A stretch of 64,000 nt of DNA from Trichoplax sp. H2 (GCA_003344405.1 NOWV01000022.1:620001-684000), one strand, 5' to 3'. Positions 39,301-53,100 are shown, counted from the stretch's first letter. Notes: generated by a model not told the origin, from the sequence alone. Made by a program: numbers and translations.

Positions 39301-41877
39301 ACCCGAATAGAATAGCAATTGGATAGGTATTAAATTAATTTAGGTCTGTGTACTATATCGCTCTTTTGAATGAAATTTTTTTTCGCTCAGAATATACTTT
39401 TCCGTTCAATTCCAATCATCCATCAATTGTAGTACTATACTGTCTATAAAAATTCGTCAAATAATTTATTATTGTAGCATACTGACTAATCACTGTAAAT
39501 TCAGTTTTGTTACCCACTTTCGTACATATCAAGTATAAGCTATTGGCAAATTATTAAATCGGCATTGCACCCCCCCCCCTGATTTGAGGATTACATGCTA
39601 TCATCACTGTTATCGATTACTTTAATTTATCCAACATTTTTAATTTTATCCAACTAGAGTACTGCAACACCAACTTTTCAACTATGCATGTGCAATATGA
39701 TAGTACGTAGGCTGCAGTCAATGGCTAAAGTTTGAATAATCCTACCATTGTTTTAGTTTAGGAGATTGGGCACTAATGATGAAATACTACGGCTGCAAAA
39801 GAATCAGAAATTGAAGAATTTCGATTCTTTTCTTCATTTTATTAACGTACAGTATAGTATACTGTAAGATAGAATTATAATCATTATCTTCACTACTACT
39901 GTATGTGGTGTAAAATATGCTGTAAGTTGAAGTAAAGAGATGAAGAATAGAACCGTTATTATGTTCATCATCTCACTGATTTACAGTGGATACAATGACT
40001 ATCAAATGGTGTCATAGAAGGATAGAAATATTTTGATTTGAACTATAATATGTAGCTAGTAACTACTGTAGCAAATTCAATAGTACAGTCGTACTAAAGA
40101 CAAAAAAGAAGTGATTCATCATTAGGGCTTTGAATTCAAATTCAATCATGGTAGCTTTTGAGGCAATATTGAAAATATTCAAGGCGATTAAGGAGCGTCA
40201 TCAAGTTGGAATCATACGGGTACAGTGAAAATCGGATCGGAATAGTATCAATGTTACAAGTATCTTTGATCGATGTTTTACTTTGTTGCATTTGAACATC
40301 ATAAAATCACCATTAGAAAGCAATTGAAGATTGATGTACTGTGTGTAGGTGGATAAAATAAGGATAGTGTTGGACTTGGAAAGGAAAGTTAACGCCAAAT
40401 TTTTTAGAAATGATACCTAATAGACCATTGAAATCGTGTTTTCCGTTTATAAAAGTCGAAAATGGCTTTTATCAATCAATCCATAGCAACTGAAAATGAA
40501 AACTGCCTATTCTACGTTTTTATGTTAGTTGATGAAGGAAGAATAGGTACTTTAGCCAAGTCGCCAAAATACGAGTGCCAGAAGTCGCATCAAGTGTACA
40601 AATCAAGTGCAATGCGCCATTCTTATTGGATTGCTATACTATGTTCTATACTAATCAAGCATATCGTAGTGCAGCTACTTTGGGATTCATTCTCGCTTAT
40701 TTTACAAGTAGTAAATGACATTTGTTATTTACCTAATTCCAATAGCTTGATCGCACTGGCTTTGCATAATTCCAAAGCGGTTACCCACCGCTGACGTTCC
40801 ACTTCATTAGCAGCTCGAAGATGGAATACTTGTGTACTACCATTGCTGACGACAAAATTGAATAAATCTTCAGTATAAATATGTGCGCCAGCTAGATTAA
40901 TGGTACCACGACAGGTATGCGCCATTTCAGCTTGATTTCTAAGGAGAACGAGAGCGATATATAGACCAACAGGCAAAAAAAAAAAAAAATGACATCAGAG
41001 ACAGTCGCTATAGTACATTCCGTTTCAGGTCCAATTTTCCTTCAAAAATTGGGGCAAATATTTTTACAAAGTGCTTCTCTAGTTGATTCATAGCTGTATT
41101 TCCCCCCCCCCCAAAAAAAGAAATGATTATTGTGCATGAAAATAGGGTAAGAAATAGGTTGAGTGTTAGATCGGTTAGCTCCAGAGTTGTTTAAGTGTCG
41201 ATGGGTAGAGTAGGGACCGTTCAACATGACTTGTGAGGACGATACGGTACTGTAACTTAGGTTAAAGAGATGAAATTGGATGGACGCCAAAACAAAAAAT
41301 ACTTTGCATGAAAGTTCATTTACTGAGCCTAAAACGCAGTCAAAGTATTGTAATTTGATTTTATAGACAAGTTGTTCAATGTATTATGAAGATTCAATAA
41401 CTATCAGACAACATGGATGTTTTTATCCACTTGATAGAACTACTAGAATCTCCATTGAAAGACTGCCAATCTGGCGGCCATGACAGTTTACGTGTCTTGT
41501 CGTTTATCGTCTTGGGAGTCAACTATTCTGCTGGGTGACGTCCAGTAGGTGACACGTTGCATCATACGCTACAGTACCGTCATCCAGTCATCGACACGAT
41601 CAGCAATACTCATGGTCCAATCAGGTTGATGTTGTGGTCAAGTTGTAAAATGGTCTCAAGATTCAAGGATGGCTTGCAGTCTGGGCTGCCATGATTATTG
41701 GATGTACTATTTTATGGTTACCGAGTGGAGTTATCAAAGAAAATAGAGTACTGACCGATAATACGATAGCAATCCATTACATAAGACGAAATAGCGCTTT
41801 TGATATCCTTTAATATAATTGGTCCATTTATACAGCCAACCACTAAAGTTGTCGGGATAAACTCTGCCGTCAGGCAT
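33343..41877 (-). CDS. OSBP: Oxysterol-binding protein with PH, FFAT and ORD parts
   Basis: Lipid-transfer protein that exchanges sterol and PI4P at ER-Golgi contacts. Eleven exons (5' to 3'): 41877-41756, 40938-40733, 36094-35868, 35722-35533, 35438-35170, 35089-34958, 34861-34616, 34535-34314, 34179-34084, 33969-33782, 33709-33343; in frame, 754 aa. The start ATG gives [10 protein letters not shown], running straight into the PH domain ([15 protein letters not shown], about 12-108, ending [11 protein letters not shown]). A helical region with predicted coiled coil follows (about 110-250). The FFAT motif EFYDATD at 268-274 (35362-35382), with acidic flank DDESDN, should bind VAP at the ER. 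The ORD starts near 330 with [15 protein letters not shown] and [19 protein letters not shown]. The signature EQVSHHPP spans the 34616/34535 exon junction, and the C-terminus is [12 protein letters not shown] and SSSPDIF. Compared with human OSBP it lacks the long Gly/Ala-rich N-terminus. Intron 2 is 4.6 kb, far larger than the rest. Divergent to UNC119. Confidence 0.95.
36095..40732 (-). other. OSBP intron 2, 4.6 kb
   Basis: Donor after the PH exon at 40732 and acceptor at 36095; phases 1/1 match directly. No further OSBP exon is required. It contains several short open frames (36609-36851 minus, 40462-40794 plus) that I do not recognise, isolated TACAGTA words (39105, 39850) and a C-run at about 39569. 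A nested non-coding RNA or lineage-specific gene cannot be excluded. Confidence 0.6.
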
Positions 41878-42105
41878 ACTGCATGGATTCCTCACAATGT
41901 GTAGAGTACAACCCTAAAGAATCAATTCGTTACAATACACTTAGTAGATAGAAAATGAACAATTAATTCTCTACTTGTCATAGTTGAGAATATTCCAATC
42001 AGGTTTGTGTTCAAAATAAGAATTTATTTACCCCGTTAAGAACGATCAATTCTCCAATAGCCGTAAGTACGTTAAGCAGATCATAAAATGCACCACAATT
42101 TATTT

Positions 42106-42262
42106 ACTACAGTACAGTACAGTACAGTAAGATGCCGTACAGTGCACAGTACTGTCGATAAAAGTACTGTACACTGTGAGAATCCACAATAGGATTGTAC
42201 AGTGTACAGTGTACAGTATGGAGCTTTGGCAGTAGGTTGAGTACTGTACACTGTACAGTACA
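42106..42262. repeat. Dense GTACAGTAC / GTACACTG palindrome cluster
   Basis: At least eight overlapping copies of ACAGTACAGT-, GTACTGTAC- and TGTACAGTGTACAG-type words lie in about 160 bases, many self-complementary. They sit 230-390 bases upstream of the OSBP start codon. Confidence 0.8.
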
Positions 42263-42544
42263 GACAGATCAGAGAAGAGAACTCGAGTTACGACAAGTCC
42301 GTTAAAAGGTACAAGGTATTGACTACCGAAAAGGAACCACAAAGTGCATGTTGACAGTGCTGTATGGAGATTCGAGGTACTTTACTGCCCAGTTGGTGGC
42401 TTTACACCTGATCACGGTCTAGTTTCATTATGATTAACATTATTTTCTTCTATCTCGATGATATCGTTGCTATGCCATCAATACTCTTAGTTCATGGTCA
42501 CTTGGTCAGTGCCAACCATGTTGAAACTTGAAACTTGGACTTCT

Positions 42545-42690
42545 ACTGCACAGTGTACACTGTACAGTACCTCCACTGGCAGAAGTCCCAAATACCTCTG
42601 AGAGAGATACTGTTCAGTATAGTGAATCTAGTACTGTACTGTAAAGTATCTAGAAGTCCATGACTGTACAGTGTACAGTACTGTAATGTA
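42545..42690. repeat. GTACTG / CAGTGTAC palindrome cluster
   Basis: Two groups of the same words (about 42549-42570 and 42628-42690) include CAGTGTACACTGTACAGTAC and AGTACTGTACTGTA. The cluster is part of the repeat-rich interval between OSBP and UNC119. Confidence 0.75.
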
Positions 42691-42783
42691 CTTTAGACTG
42701 CGCAGTGCACACCTGGCGTCGATGGGACGATGGCTGTGTGTATATAGAGATATTGTATATACAAGAGCGTACAGGTTTTTGTA

Positions 42784-42801
42784 TGTACAGTACAGTACTG
42801 T
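42784..42801. repeat. Short GTACAGTACAGTAC repeat
   Basis: One further copy of the palindromic word family, about 610 bases upstream of the UNC119 start codon. Confidence 0.65.
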
Positions 42802-43407
42802 TCTGGCATGAGTTAGCAGAAGCCAGGCCAGCCGAGTGAAACGAAGACCATGGTAGTAAAACCCCAGTCCAACCACGGTATTGTACTAATCACTCAATAT
42901 ATCCTAGCAACGACACGCCCTTAACTTGTGAAATGGATTCTTGCGCCAGATAAAAGCTGCCTTGCTTTTTTCTCATCTTGTTCCAATCAGCTCCTACGCT
43001 ACCGTCTACGATAACGTGTATATTGCACCTAATGTTGAGGACTACTGTATCGTAAGCTACGGTATAAACGGCGCAATTCAGTATTTAGCCGCACTTGCAG
43101 AGGGCTTTCAGCACAATTATTATTGTAGCGGTGGATTACATTTGGAGCAATTCCTCTAGGTAATTGTCCCCTACCTAGCTAAGTCTTGTTATCGTCCATT
43201 ATTGTCCACAATTGACGATCTTATCCACTACATTTTACAACAACTTCGATCATTATTGGTCATAGTAAATCGACAGTTGATTACCTTACTAACTTAATAT
43301 TTCCTCCTGTATCATTCATAAGATTGCGCTGGCATACCATTAGGCCATAACCTACAGTACTTTTTTTTCTTCTTCATCAAAAGTCATTACTTGAAATCAT
43401 CGAAAAA

Positions 43408-46400
43408 ATGAGTGGCAACTCTAGCGCAGGTCGAAAAAAAGGCGGCGGATTTTTAGCTAGACAAGCTCAAAAAAAGAAATCCATCACCGAAGAAGAACTA
43501 CTTAATAAAGATATTATTCGCCCGGAAGATGTTACAAGATTGGGCAAGATGACAGAAAGTAAAGTACTGTAGACTACTATCTTCTTTCTATACAAATGAT
43601 GATTTTAAATTTGTTCAATTTATACCAGTATCAGATAAGTTATCAGTGAGGAGTCCGTAGCTCACTTACTACTCAAATTAATTGCAAATTACAACAATCT
43701 TGATTAGGCTATATTGATTGTAAGTAGTATACTTTCTCACATTATCGCCAAAGAAACGTCGGTTTCCTAACAAATGCACCATCACATGGAAAAACCATTT
43801 CTTTTTTCTTATACCTACCAGTAGTTTTCCAATAGGCGATATTTCATCTTCGTTGCGACTATTTTATCCGTTTATAAAGTTGTAAAATCATCTACCTTCG
43901 TTAAAACTGAAAATTGGCAATTAATGGTGACCAAGTTGACTACAAATTAGACGCTTCGTATTTGGAATGCTATATTCTCGAAGGCTATTTCTATACCAAT
44001 ATCATTACTATGTAACAGCCACTTTTTGAAAGCTAAAGGTCATGCAGCCATTTATTTTTGCAGTAGATTTCAATCATACGTTTATAGAGCTTTTGGATGA
44101 TACTGAATTAAATGCAACTGAAATGCTGATAATATTTTATATAAGGCATCGTACTGCTCTATCAACATTAATTCTCAGTTTAGCATTTGAATCACACGTT
44201 TTATGCGATCATTAACAAATGTTTGCATTCAATCTTTACTCTAGCTTATGTTGTAATTCAATTCTATATTTTATACCTTTCACTACGATTTTTTTTTAAA
44301 GTGCTTCATATGTCAGCCTGGTTTATAGAATTTAAAATTAGATAACAGCAGTTATAGCATTGTAGGAAAACACATATGGCCCCTACATTTTTATAGACAG
44401 AACAAATTTATTTGTAGTCTTGAATAGCCTACGTCATCTAGTAGATACCAAACATAGTACAACCTGATAAAGTCTGGATGTATCATTTTTAGCTTGAATA
44501 AACCTTTACGACAGACTAGGTCTTTATTCATCTCTCTATTTAGATACTATGTCAAATTTGAACAGTTAAGAAGGCTATTCAAAACGTGACATAGAAATAA
44601 CATCGCCGCACCAAGCTCGCTCGTCATGACTAAAAATTAATTCAAAATAATATCATCTTATCTAAAGCTAGATTACACATTACACTTCTATATTCTATAA
44701 TTAATTTGCAGCTATACGTAATAACAAGAAAGTTGAAGATATTCACTTTCTTCTTATCGTAATATTAGAGTTATCGTTGCAATAAAGATAATTAACGCCT
44801 GATAGAATATTTTATTTTATCATTTCTCTTCCGACTGATATAGTAACTATATTCGAAGCGTAAGCCCGTTACATCATACCGCAATTTTTCTTTCTCTCTT
44901 CTCACAATTAAACGTGCGTTTGAGAAATTTCTAACCCCATAATGATTTTGGTGCTCTCCAAAATATCAAACACACGATTTATGTCGTAATATATACTGTA
45001 TTTATAGCCATTTCTTCCAATTATTAAACACGCATAGTAAATTAAAATTAGTACTAGAATAGAACTTATTGCAAATAAGTCTCTACATACTCTACAATTC
45101 TCTGCTCAGTGGCTATCCATCAATACGACACTGATTCAAGACACTACCAGGGCTTTGTTTAATTATGGTGTTAACCATGTAAAGGCAGAAGCTTCACCTC
45201 TGTTTTTAAATACGTGTAATCAACTTCTTATTGGCATTTACTGTTTATGCACTTTTATGCCTTTAATTTTTTAATATTCAGCTTTTGATTAATTATTTTT
45301 AAGCGTCATTATTATTTTGTTATGCTGTATTAACGTTATATAGATTACCTCTGTAAGCCTTCGGCCAATGTCTTTGGTATCGAATTTACGCGATTTAAAA
45401 TACGGGATATGGAAAGTGGAGATGTCATATTTGAAATAGCTAAACCCGATAATGCTGAAGAAATACCACAGGAAACAAACAACGATGATGATGATGATCC
45501 AAGAAGAGGCCGATATGTCCGATATCAATTTAGTCCGAAATTTCTGGATTTGAAATCTGTTGGAGCAACGTAAGTGTATACTACAACCAATATCGAATAC
45601 AATTGACTATGAACAACTATAATAGCTATCGTGTTGAAATAAGTAAAATTAATAGATCCTAAAGAAAGATCAATGAGACTTTCCTATACATTTTATACAG
45701 GCTGTTGAGCAAATTTTATCTATTTTATACTGTGTCATTTGAAAATCTATTTTACAATCTCTAATCATCTAAACCAACATTACTAAAGAACTACTAAGCA
45801 TCCATTTTTAGTCGTAAATTTCGGTTAATCCAATAATCAACCCCCTTCATTTACTCGATACTCACAAGTATTGTTTTGTTCTAAATCTTCTACTAGTATC
45901 CTACTGATACTTGAATTTCTTAATTATGTTATAATTACAATAAATTTAATTCAATTTATTTCATGTTTATATGGCATAATAGTAGTACTTAGATAGATTA
46001 TTAGATCACATTTTAATTAATAGATGTTACTATCTCTTCCTGATCGATTTAATGTATATCATTGCATGAAATTTTAGTATAGCTCAACCCTTCCTCCTCT
46101 AAAGTTTTTTCTGTATAATTTCTTGTTATCATCTCTAAAGAAAACGAGAGGAGAATTTTTATTCCATAGGTCATAGTTTAAATAGCTGAAACAATTTCCT
46201 TCTGTTTTTTCAGCATGACTTAGATACAATTTTTACTTCTACTCCATTAACCCGTCATATGCTGCCCATATTAGCATGGATACGATCAAATTCTTATTAA
46301 AAATAATTTACTTCATTACAATTTACAAATAATTTTGAGTAGATTGAAAATTTTAAGTAGATTTGCTCAAGCATTCTTTAGCTAATTTTAGTTCTACCAC

Positions 46401-49400
46401 TAACCATGAATTCCTGTATTAGTTCGGCTTTCCAGCAATTGTGGATAAGCTTTGTTACAGATGCAAATATTTCTACATTTATAATAATCCTAAGTTAAGT
46501 TAATCAATTAACCATCTACTGTACTACAATTATCGACTACCATTAATTTCATTTTAGATCGAAAATTCTTATCCAATCTTCTAGAATAGTCTTTTAAAAT
46601 ATATATATATATTCAAATTTATATGCCAAAGTATGACAATTAATTGTATTCGTCTCTTTAATACTTTCACCTTTCTTTATCATTGCAGTCGATAGACTCT
46701 ATAATTAATCCATTTGGCCTACTGAATTGAACCTCTTTAGTAGCAATAATTCTTGCTAGATTAGCTCCAGTTTAATACTGTATAATGCTACAGATTTAAA
46801 CCTCTTTTTTAAAATTGTCGATGTCCATCATATCAACAGTATAACGATAGCCTGAATGAATCTGACACGAAATAGATCATTATTATGATTATTATATGAT
46901 ACCTATCACGTAGATTAATAATTATAATAGGGTTATATTCAAGCTTATTGCCTATAGGCAATAAACTAAAGTAAAAATCTAGCCTGATTCGTTGCTATTA
47001 ACTCCGATTAAATTCGCAAAGATAAAATCCAATATAGAGTTATATATCAATTCCTTCTAACTGAGATTAAAAAAGTAGCAAAAATTACCACTCATCATTA
47101 TTAAAAGCCTTTCCAATAACTGTCATAATACATGACCGTTAGGGCAAACAATGTCTTAGTTTTACTATATAGATTATAACGTATTCGTCAGTTAATAATG
47201 ATATTAGAGTATCAACTCTATAACTTTTTCATATTCGGAATCGAAATAAAATTAGAGTTAAGTGCTCACTTAGTTTAACAATTTTGATAGTCACAGTCCT
47301 CATCAAACAATTTTTATTTTTTCGTCATTAACCTCATAATAATTTACGTTTAGATGTATTCAATCTTCTACGTATAGCTTTTGTTAATTAATCGTTATGA
47401 TAATAACGTTATATAATATATCTTAGGATAAACAACATAACAATCTTTCCTTATAGCTTTAATAATAGAATATAATTTGAAGTGAAGTTAGTTCCTGTAC
47501 ATCTTTTAAGCAAATTAACAAAAATTTAGATAATCTTAGTACGATATAAGTCTATTTAATAAAGCAAATGTATGTATTTAGAGGGGACTAAGCGATCTAA
47601 TATCTCTAAGCGACTTCATTATTTATTTTTCTATATTGCTATAAGAATTAAGATTTATTACAGCGTTGTGATGATAGAAACATAATAAGAAATGAATTAA
47701 ATAATTGGAATAGAATAAGTATTAATACATTATGAAATAAACGTGTTACTGTATCTGTTATATAGTATCAAGAAGTAAAAGTTTTGCTTAGCTGGCATTA
47801 GCTAATAATCAGATAAATGAAGCCTTAGTAAAACTATTTTATTACCTTTCTCTTTTATTTGCATGCGGTATAAAATTAGATATATTTTTCGTCTCTATGT
47901 AATTTTCGTAGTTTTGATGAAGTCTGTTAATAAAATCAAACCGATTTACCGTACTATATCATGTAGAAGAGATAGGCTTTACTTTTCCAAAGTCACTAGC
48001 GATTTAGAGATTTTTGAATCTTTACGAGAATAATATGAGAATTTAATCATATTGATGACTTAAATAGTAATCCAAAATCTTAGAAGACAGCATTGTAAGG
48101 CTCAAGTATAGACGAGCTAAAGAGATTTCATTTAGATACAAGAATATGATTGAAACTAAACGATAATTAATTCTGTCATTGTTCGATATTTAAAGGTGTA
48201 ACCTAACTACAATTGAATCTACGTAGTAGTTTCCATTCGAGGCTGAAAAGGAAAAATTTATGAAAGAATTATTCTTTTAATTAAAAATGCTTTACAGCTA
48301 TACATAATAATATATATGTTGTATTCATGTATGGTGATATACTTGCAAATGGATGTGTTTTAATATCAAATCTTATTTATCAAATAGTTTACAGTCACAA
48401 TTCAGCTAACAATTTCTATCATTTTATATCTTATTTTTAATATTTAGGGTAGAATTTGTTGTTGGCGATAAAGCTATTAATAGCTTTCGAATGATTGAAT
48501 GTCATTATTTCCGTGAAAAATTGTTAAAGAGCTTTGATTTCGATTTCGGTTTTTGTATACCTAACAGCAAGAATACATGCGAGCACATCTACGAATATCC
48601 TGAGTTAAACCCCGATCTGAGTAAGTTGTTAACTACTACCGTAATTTCACTCTGTACAACTTTATTTATTAACCTAAAAGTAATGGAAAAGTAAGTTTCA
48701 TATCTTTAGCAGATTATAATAGACCTTCCATGATAATATCCTTTTAGATTACCTATAGATTCCATGATGTAAACAACTATTCAGACGGGTAGTAAAACTT
48801 TTTGTATGCTAATCAAAATTCATTTTCGATTTTAATGGCAGCATTTTAAGAAATTAAAATCGTTTTAGATTACCTATAAGTCGCCGTATAGTGTAACTAA
48901 GCCACTAATTGTAGGCTTGTATACGATATATAAATCCTTTTCAACTCTAGTATCATTCCCGACGATATCATTTGTTGTGAAGCGGAGTGTGCCTTTAGCA
49001 GTCACAACTAGAGCACTATCAGTCACTTTAAAACAAGAAAAGAACTGTAATACTTCAAATACACCAATTTGAAGCTTCTGTAGTAATATCTATAATTATT
49101 CGCGAGTTTGTGAAGTATATAATTCTCTAATAATTCTTAGTGCTACCTAACGATTGTTTAAGGCACCCTCAACTTTAATAGCGGTGCTTTTCATAATTTG
49201 AATTTGGTTTGCAAGTTTATTCCGTCTTGATTGATAGTGAATTCTATCGTCGTGCATTGCTTACATAAATGAAAAAGCAAATATTATGCTCATCCCATAC
49301 CAAACTAGAGTTTCTACATAGACGTCTTCTAAATGACTTACGTATTATCGTTATAAATTACTAACCATTTTGATTATTCATAAGCTTATGGAATAGTTAT

Positions 49401-49767
49401 TTAAACCTGCTTTCAAATTTTTAATAGTAATAGTTTTTAAGCTTATTTCGCTGTAAAGCAGATGAGTATTATATGTTAAGTGATACAATAGTTCATCTTA
49501 ATTCTATCATACTATTTCTTCATTCTATAATAATACCATTTCCTTGACAATTTATTTAACTTTAAAGTATTTCGTATAATAAATATCCTGCATGGAAAAT
49601 TATCCTTATATAATTTCTCAATTTCATCTTCTGATTATTAATCTATCATTATAGAAGAGGAAATGATCAACAGTCCATTCGAAACTAGATCGGATAGTTT
49701 CTATTTTGTTGATAATAAATTGGTTATGCATAACAAAGCGGATTATTGCTATAATGCTGAAATGTAA
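43408..49767 (+). CDS. UNC119: UNC119 lipid-binding trafficking chaperone
   Basis: Binds N-myristoylated cargo (G-alpha transducin, NPHP3 and others) in an immunoglobulin-like beta sandwich and delivers it to cilia or synaptic membranes, with release by ARL2/ARL3-GTP. Four exons: 43408-43558, 45344-45569, 48448-48620, 49655-49767; phases 1, 2 and 1 match, giving 220 aa (human UNC119 240). Exon 1 encodes a Lys/Gly-rich start and [15 protein letters not shown]. Exon 2 has [21 protein letters not shown] followed by an acidic run of five Asp. Exon 3 has [17 protein letters not shown] and [23 protein letters not shown], and exon 4 ends [18 protein letters not shown]. These are the most conserved blocks of the family. 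The PDE6D relative is shorter and lacks this C-terminus. Introns 1 and 2 are 1.8 and 2.9 kb, long for this locus. Confidence 0.96.
43559..45343 (+). other. UNC119 intron 1, 1.8 kb
   Basis: GT donor directly after the LGKMTE codons and AG acceptor before NYLCKPS. No open frame or repeat of note was seen inside. Confidence 0.7.
45570..48447 (+). other. UNC119 intron 2, 2.9 kb
   Basis: GTAAGT donor and TTTAG acceptor, phase 2. AT-rich, with no supported nested gene. Confidence 0.7.
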
Positions 49768-52700
49768 ACGGGTAAATGATGGCAAGAAAGAGGAAGTGCA
49801 TTTCTATTTTCCTGCCCAATATACACCAGCAGCCAGCTGGGAGTAGAATTAATTCATAAAATTGCGTATGACAGTATTTGTAATATGTGATAAGTTTGTT
49901 TTCAAGCATTATCTTTCCGTATCTCTTATAGTACAATAAGCATTCCTTATTCATTGATTATTATTTTAGTTAGATTAAATTAAAAGCCAGCAAATTTTCG
50001 TATCAGTAGTCATCAAGATAGTTGATTTTTTATCTTTAATGCATATTATATTGTATACCATGCTTATCAGCTAGTTATTAACCAAAATTATTATCAATTA
50101 TGGTATTATAACACTTGTTAATCCATTTGAATTCATTCCTTCGTTAATATTTGATTTAAATAGTCAAGTATTTTGTCAATTTTACTGAACTTATTAATAT
50201 CTTTCATATCACTGATGTTATGATACTAATCTTATAAGCATGAAACACGGACGTTATTCTTAGCTACCCTCGTCCTATCAACCTGTCTTTGTCTCTCCAT
50301 TTCTCCTATTTTACAGTATACGATATAATATAAACACCCAATTATTTAGCAAAATAGATTCCTTGTTACGTTACCCTCTTAACATATGACTATTAATATT
50401 AATTAACTACATGCATATAATTAAATTTGTGCCATATGGCAACTGTGACTTATATCGACTTTTTGTAGTTTGTCAATTTAATGCCCTAGTTTACAAAGAG
50501 ATGTTTTTACATCATTTATCATAAAAGGAACGTTATAAAAAATTGTCTACCAAATTATAAAGTAATAGATATTATAACTATTATCATATGTAATCATTTC
50601 GTTTATGTCTTTTAGTAATTATGATAATTATCTTTACAAGTTGTGATAATGAAGTTGAGTTTGATAACGTTCACGACAAATTAACTTGATGTAGTATCGT
50701 TTATTATAATTATTATAATCATCGTCCTTGTTAGATAAAAACTTTTCGTTTCATCCTATAGCCAGCATTTCAGATATTTAGGTATCTGTAAGTACTAACA
50801 TTAGCTGATATTAATTAAACATATAATTATATATACATCATCAAAATAATTGTAAATGAAACAGTAAAATGTTCTCTCTAGATATTATTCAATGAATCTT
50901 GTCACGGTATAATTTATAATGCATTGCGGGATGAATGAAACCTCAGTACTGTCCTGTAATCTGACTGTTAGATAATGGCCAAGTATTTCTATAATTTAAT
51001 AGCAAACAATCGATATACTCTCCAGTACGTCATGAATAGTGTACGTAAACATAATAATTTTCATTTAAAGGATGCTCTTAAGTTATTTTTTACGAATATC
51101 TTACGGAATACTCGCAACATTATGGATAGAAACGTTAGGTTATGGTTAGTTTGTTGAATTATATTAGTCGTCTTGGGCACTACACAAAACATTTATATGT
51201 ATTACTTGATTATTAATATTCTTTAACGTATGGTGCTTATAGCAAGGGACTAATCAAGAAAAAGTTTGTACTCTTTCCTCTCTAAAAATCTTATACTATG
51301 CTTATCAGCGTATATACCTAAAAGAGGGTTATTCAGTGCAATTCATTTTTACCTACATGACACAGTAATAAACCCATATGTGTTTACAATATGTTATGCC
51401 AATAGATTGTCTGTAAAATGATTGACTATTTATACGGTCCAGACTATGGTATGGTTATTAACACTCTCAATAGGTATTCTTTACCCTCATCGATCCAGCA
51501 AAATTACTTCGTAACTTGATATTAAGTACAATTACACTTCAATAACTATTGCAGCACTGATATAATTGGTACTGGTCTACTTTTTATCCCTAAGTTTTTT
51601 ATCAACGCGTATATTCTACTTTAATATTAGTTGATTTAGCTCAACTCATGTAAATCGATATGTTATTGCGAAAAAATTCGATAACCTTCGTAAATACTTA
51701 CAAATTAAATGGTTCATTTTGAAATTTAAACACGTTCTATATCACTTTAATTTACTATGAGTGAGTTTTCAGTAGATTATGAAATATAAAATGAGCCATA
51801 TGAAGACAAGATACCTCCAAAATATATATGTCTCTTTTTGGATACATGTACCTAATAGCCAATACAACTTAGACAACATTACTTGTATTGTATAATGATT
51901 CTTACATAAGACTTCAATTGGGAAAACTTAATATTTCATATTAAAGAGCGAGATATTTTAATATGATGATTTGTTAAATTTTGACGCATCCTGTAGCTTA
52001 TTCAGCCATCACACGATATTTTATATCCAGCTTTAACATACGTATCTACTAAACTTAGCCATATAATAGAGCATTGGAGAATGTATTCAATAATAGTACT
52101 TTTAAATTCATCTGCCGCTACTATCTCGAATGGTAGTTGTCATATTTGTATAAATATGATAATACTTAAATTTTTAGCTGAGAGTATCGCCTGCAAAACT
52201 AAGTTACCCTTATTCATAAATATTTCTCTGAACATATCGTAGACTATTCTGCGGATGATAATACATATAGTCATGCATAAAATCATAGTAGTTCAAACCT
52301 AAAATAACTACTCAATTTGGGTATAAGATTCAACAAAGAGCCCTATTTTTGAAAATAGATTATCATATTGATTAACTCGTAAAATAATTTATAACCGTTA
52401 TAGTTGCTCATATTGCAAGTAATATTAATTCATACGGTACTGATTTTATTTACGATTGCAGACGTTTATAATTATACCTACTACACTAGTGTATAAAAAT
52501 TCTTTCAACCAGAAATTACTGATGTAACTTTAGCAATATCAATCATTTTTCATAAATATACAGCAAAGTGACACAGCAAGAAATAAGATTTTAAAAGATC
52601 AATTAAATGTGTATCCGTCGAGAGTTAATTAGATTTAAATTTTCATGATATCAATTCAAAAGATAAGATTAAATAGAATATTTTTGTATCCTGTCAGTTA

Positions 52701-53100
52701 TTACACGCCTAATTTTACAAATACACAGTGTATTCTCAATCTTTATGTTTGAAAGTTAAGAGAAAGTAAATTAGGAAATGTTTCGGTCATAATCATGACA
52801 GGCGCAATAACTTATGTCGAAATAAAGAATTAAAAACTCTAAACTTAAACAGCGAAATTAAATTAGAATGTTTTCTTATGTAACTATGCCTTTTATATTT
52901 TCGAATAGCGGCATAAATGCATATTATATAGAAAGTGAAATAAACATGTCACCATTATATTTATATATACATATACATATATACGATTTAAAATGTTGAG
53001 CTTTAAAACAAGGTAATAATAAATTAATGCCATATATTAGCCAACATGAAACATATTAAATAATGTTAAATTAAATAAATTTATAAACAAATACTGTATG
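49768..53100. other. Convergent intergenic region, UNC119/adenylyl cyclase
   Basis: 3.3 kb of AT-rich sequence between two 3' ends. The one frame that drew attention is 50975-51157 on the plus strand (60 codons, near a GT donor-like end), with no family match and no partner exon; it is listed among rejected items. Confidence 0.5.

Larger units (their letters stand above)
41878..43407. other. Divergent promoter interval, OSBP/UNC119
   Basis: The start codons of OSBP (41877, minus) and UNC119 (43408, plus) point outward, so both promoters are expected here. It is the richest place in the window for CAGTAC/GTACTG palindromic repeats (listed separately). The open frame 42941-43159 has no recognisable domain. 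Confidence 0.6.

Noticed and set aside
40462-40794. 110-codon plus-strand open frame with hydrophobic stretches
   Set aside because: It overlaps the antisense of the OSBP PH exon at its 3' end and resembles no family. Most likely chance.
41098-41117. Poly-C/poly-A run, and a similar C-run near 39569
   Set aside because: Simple sequence inside OSBP introns; no further meaning seen.
42032-42100. Open minus-strand stretch reading DLLNVLTAIGELIVLNG before a GTAAAT donor-like site
   Set aside because: It looked like an upstream OSBP exon, but OSBP starts cleanly at the ATG at 41877 and the donor phase does not fit. No other gene could be built from it.
42941-43159. 72-codon plus-strand frame upstream of UNC119
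   Set aside because: No homology recognised, and no splice to UNC119 is needed because UNC119 exon 1 has its own ATG.
50975-51157. 60-codon plus-strand frame ending at a GTTAGT donor-like site
   Set aside because: It could be a first exon, but no matching second exon or family was found.
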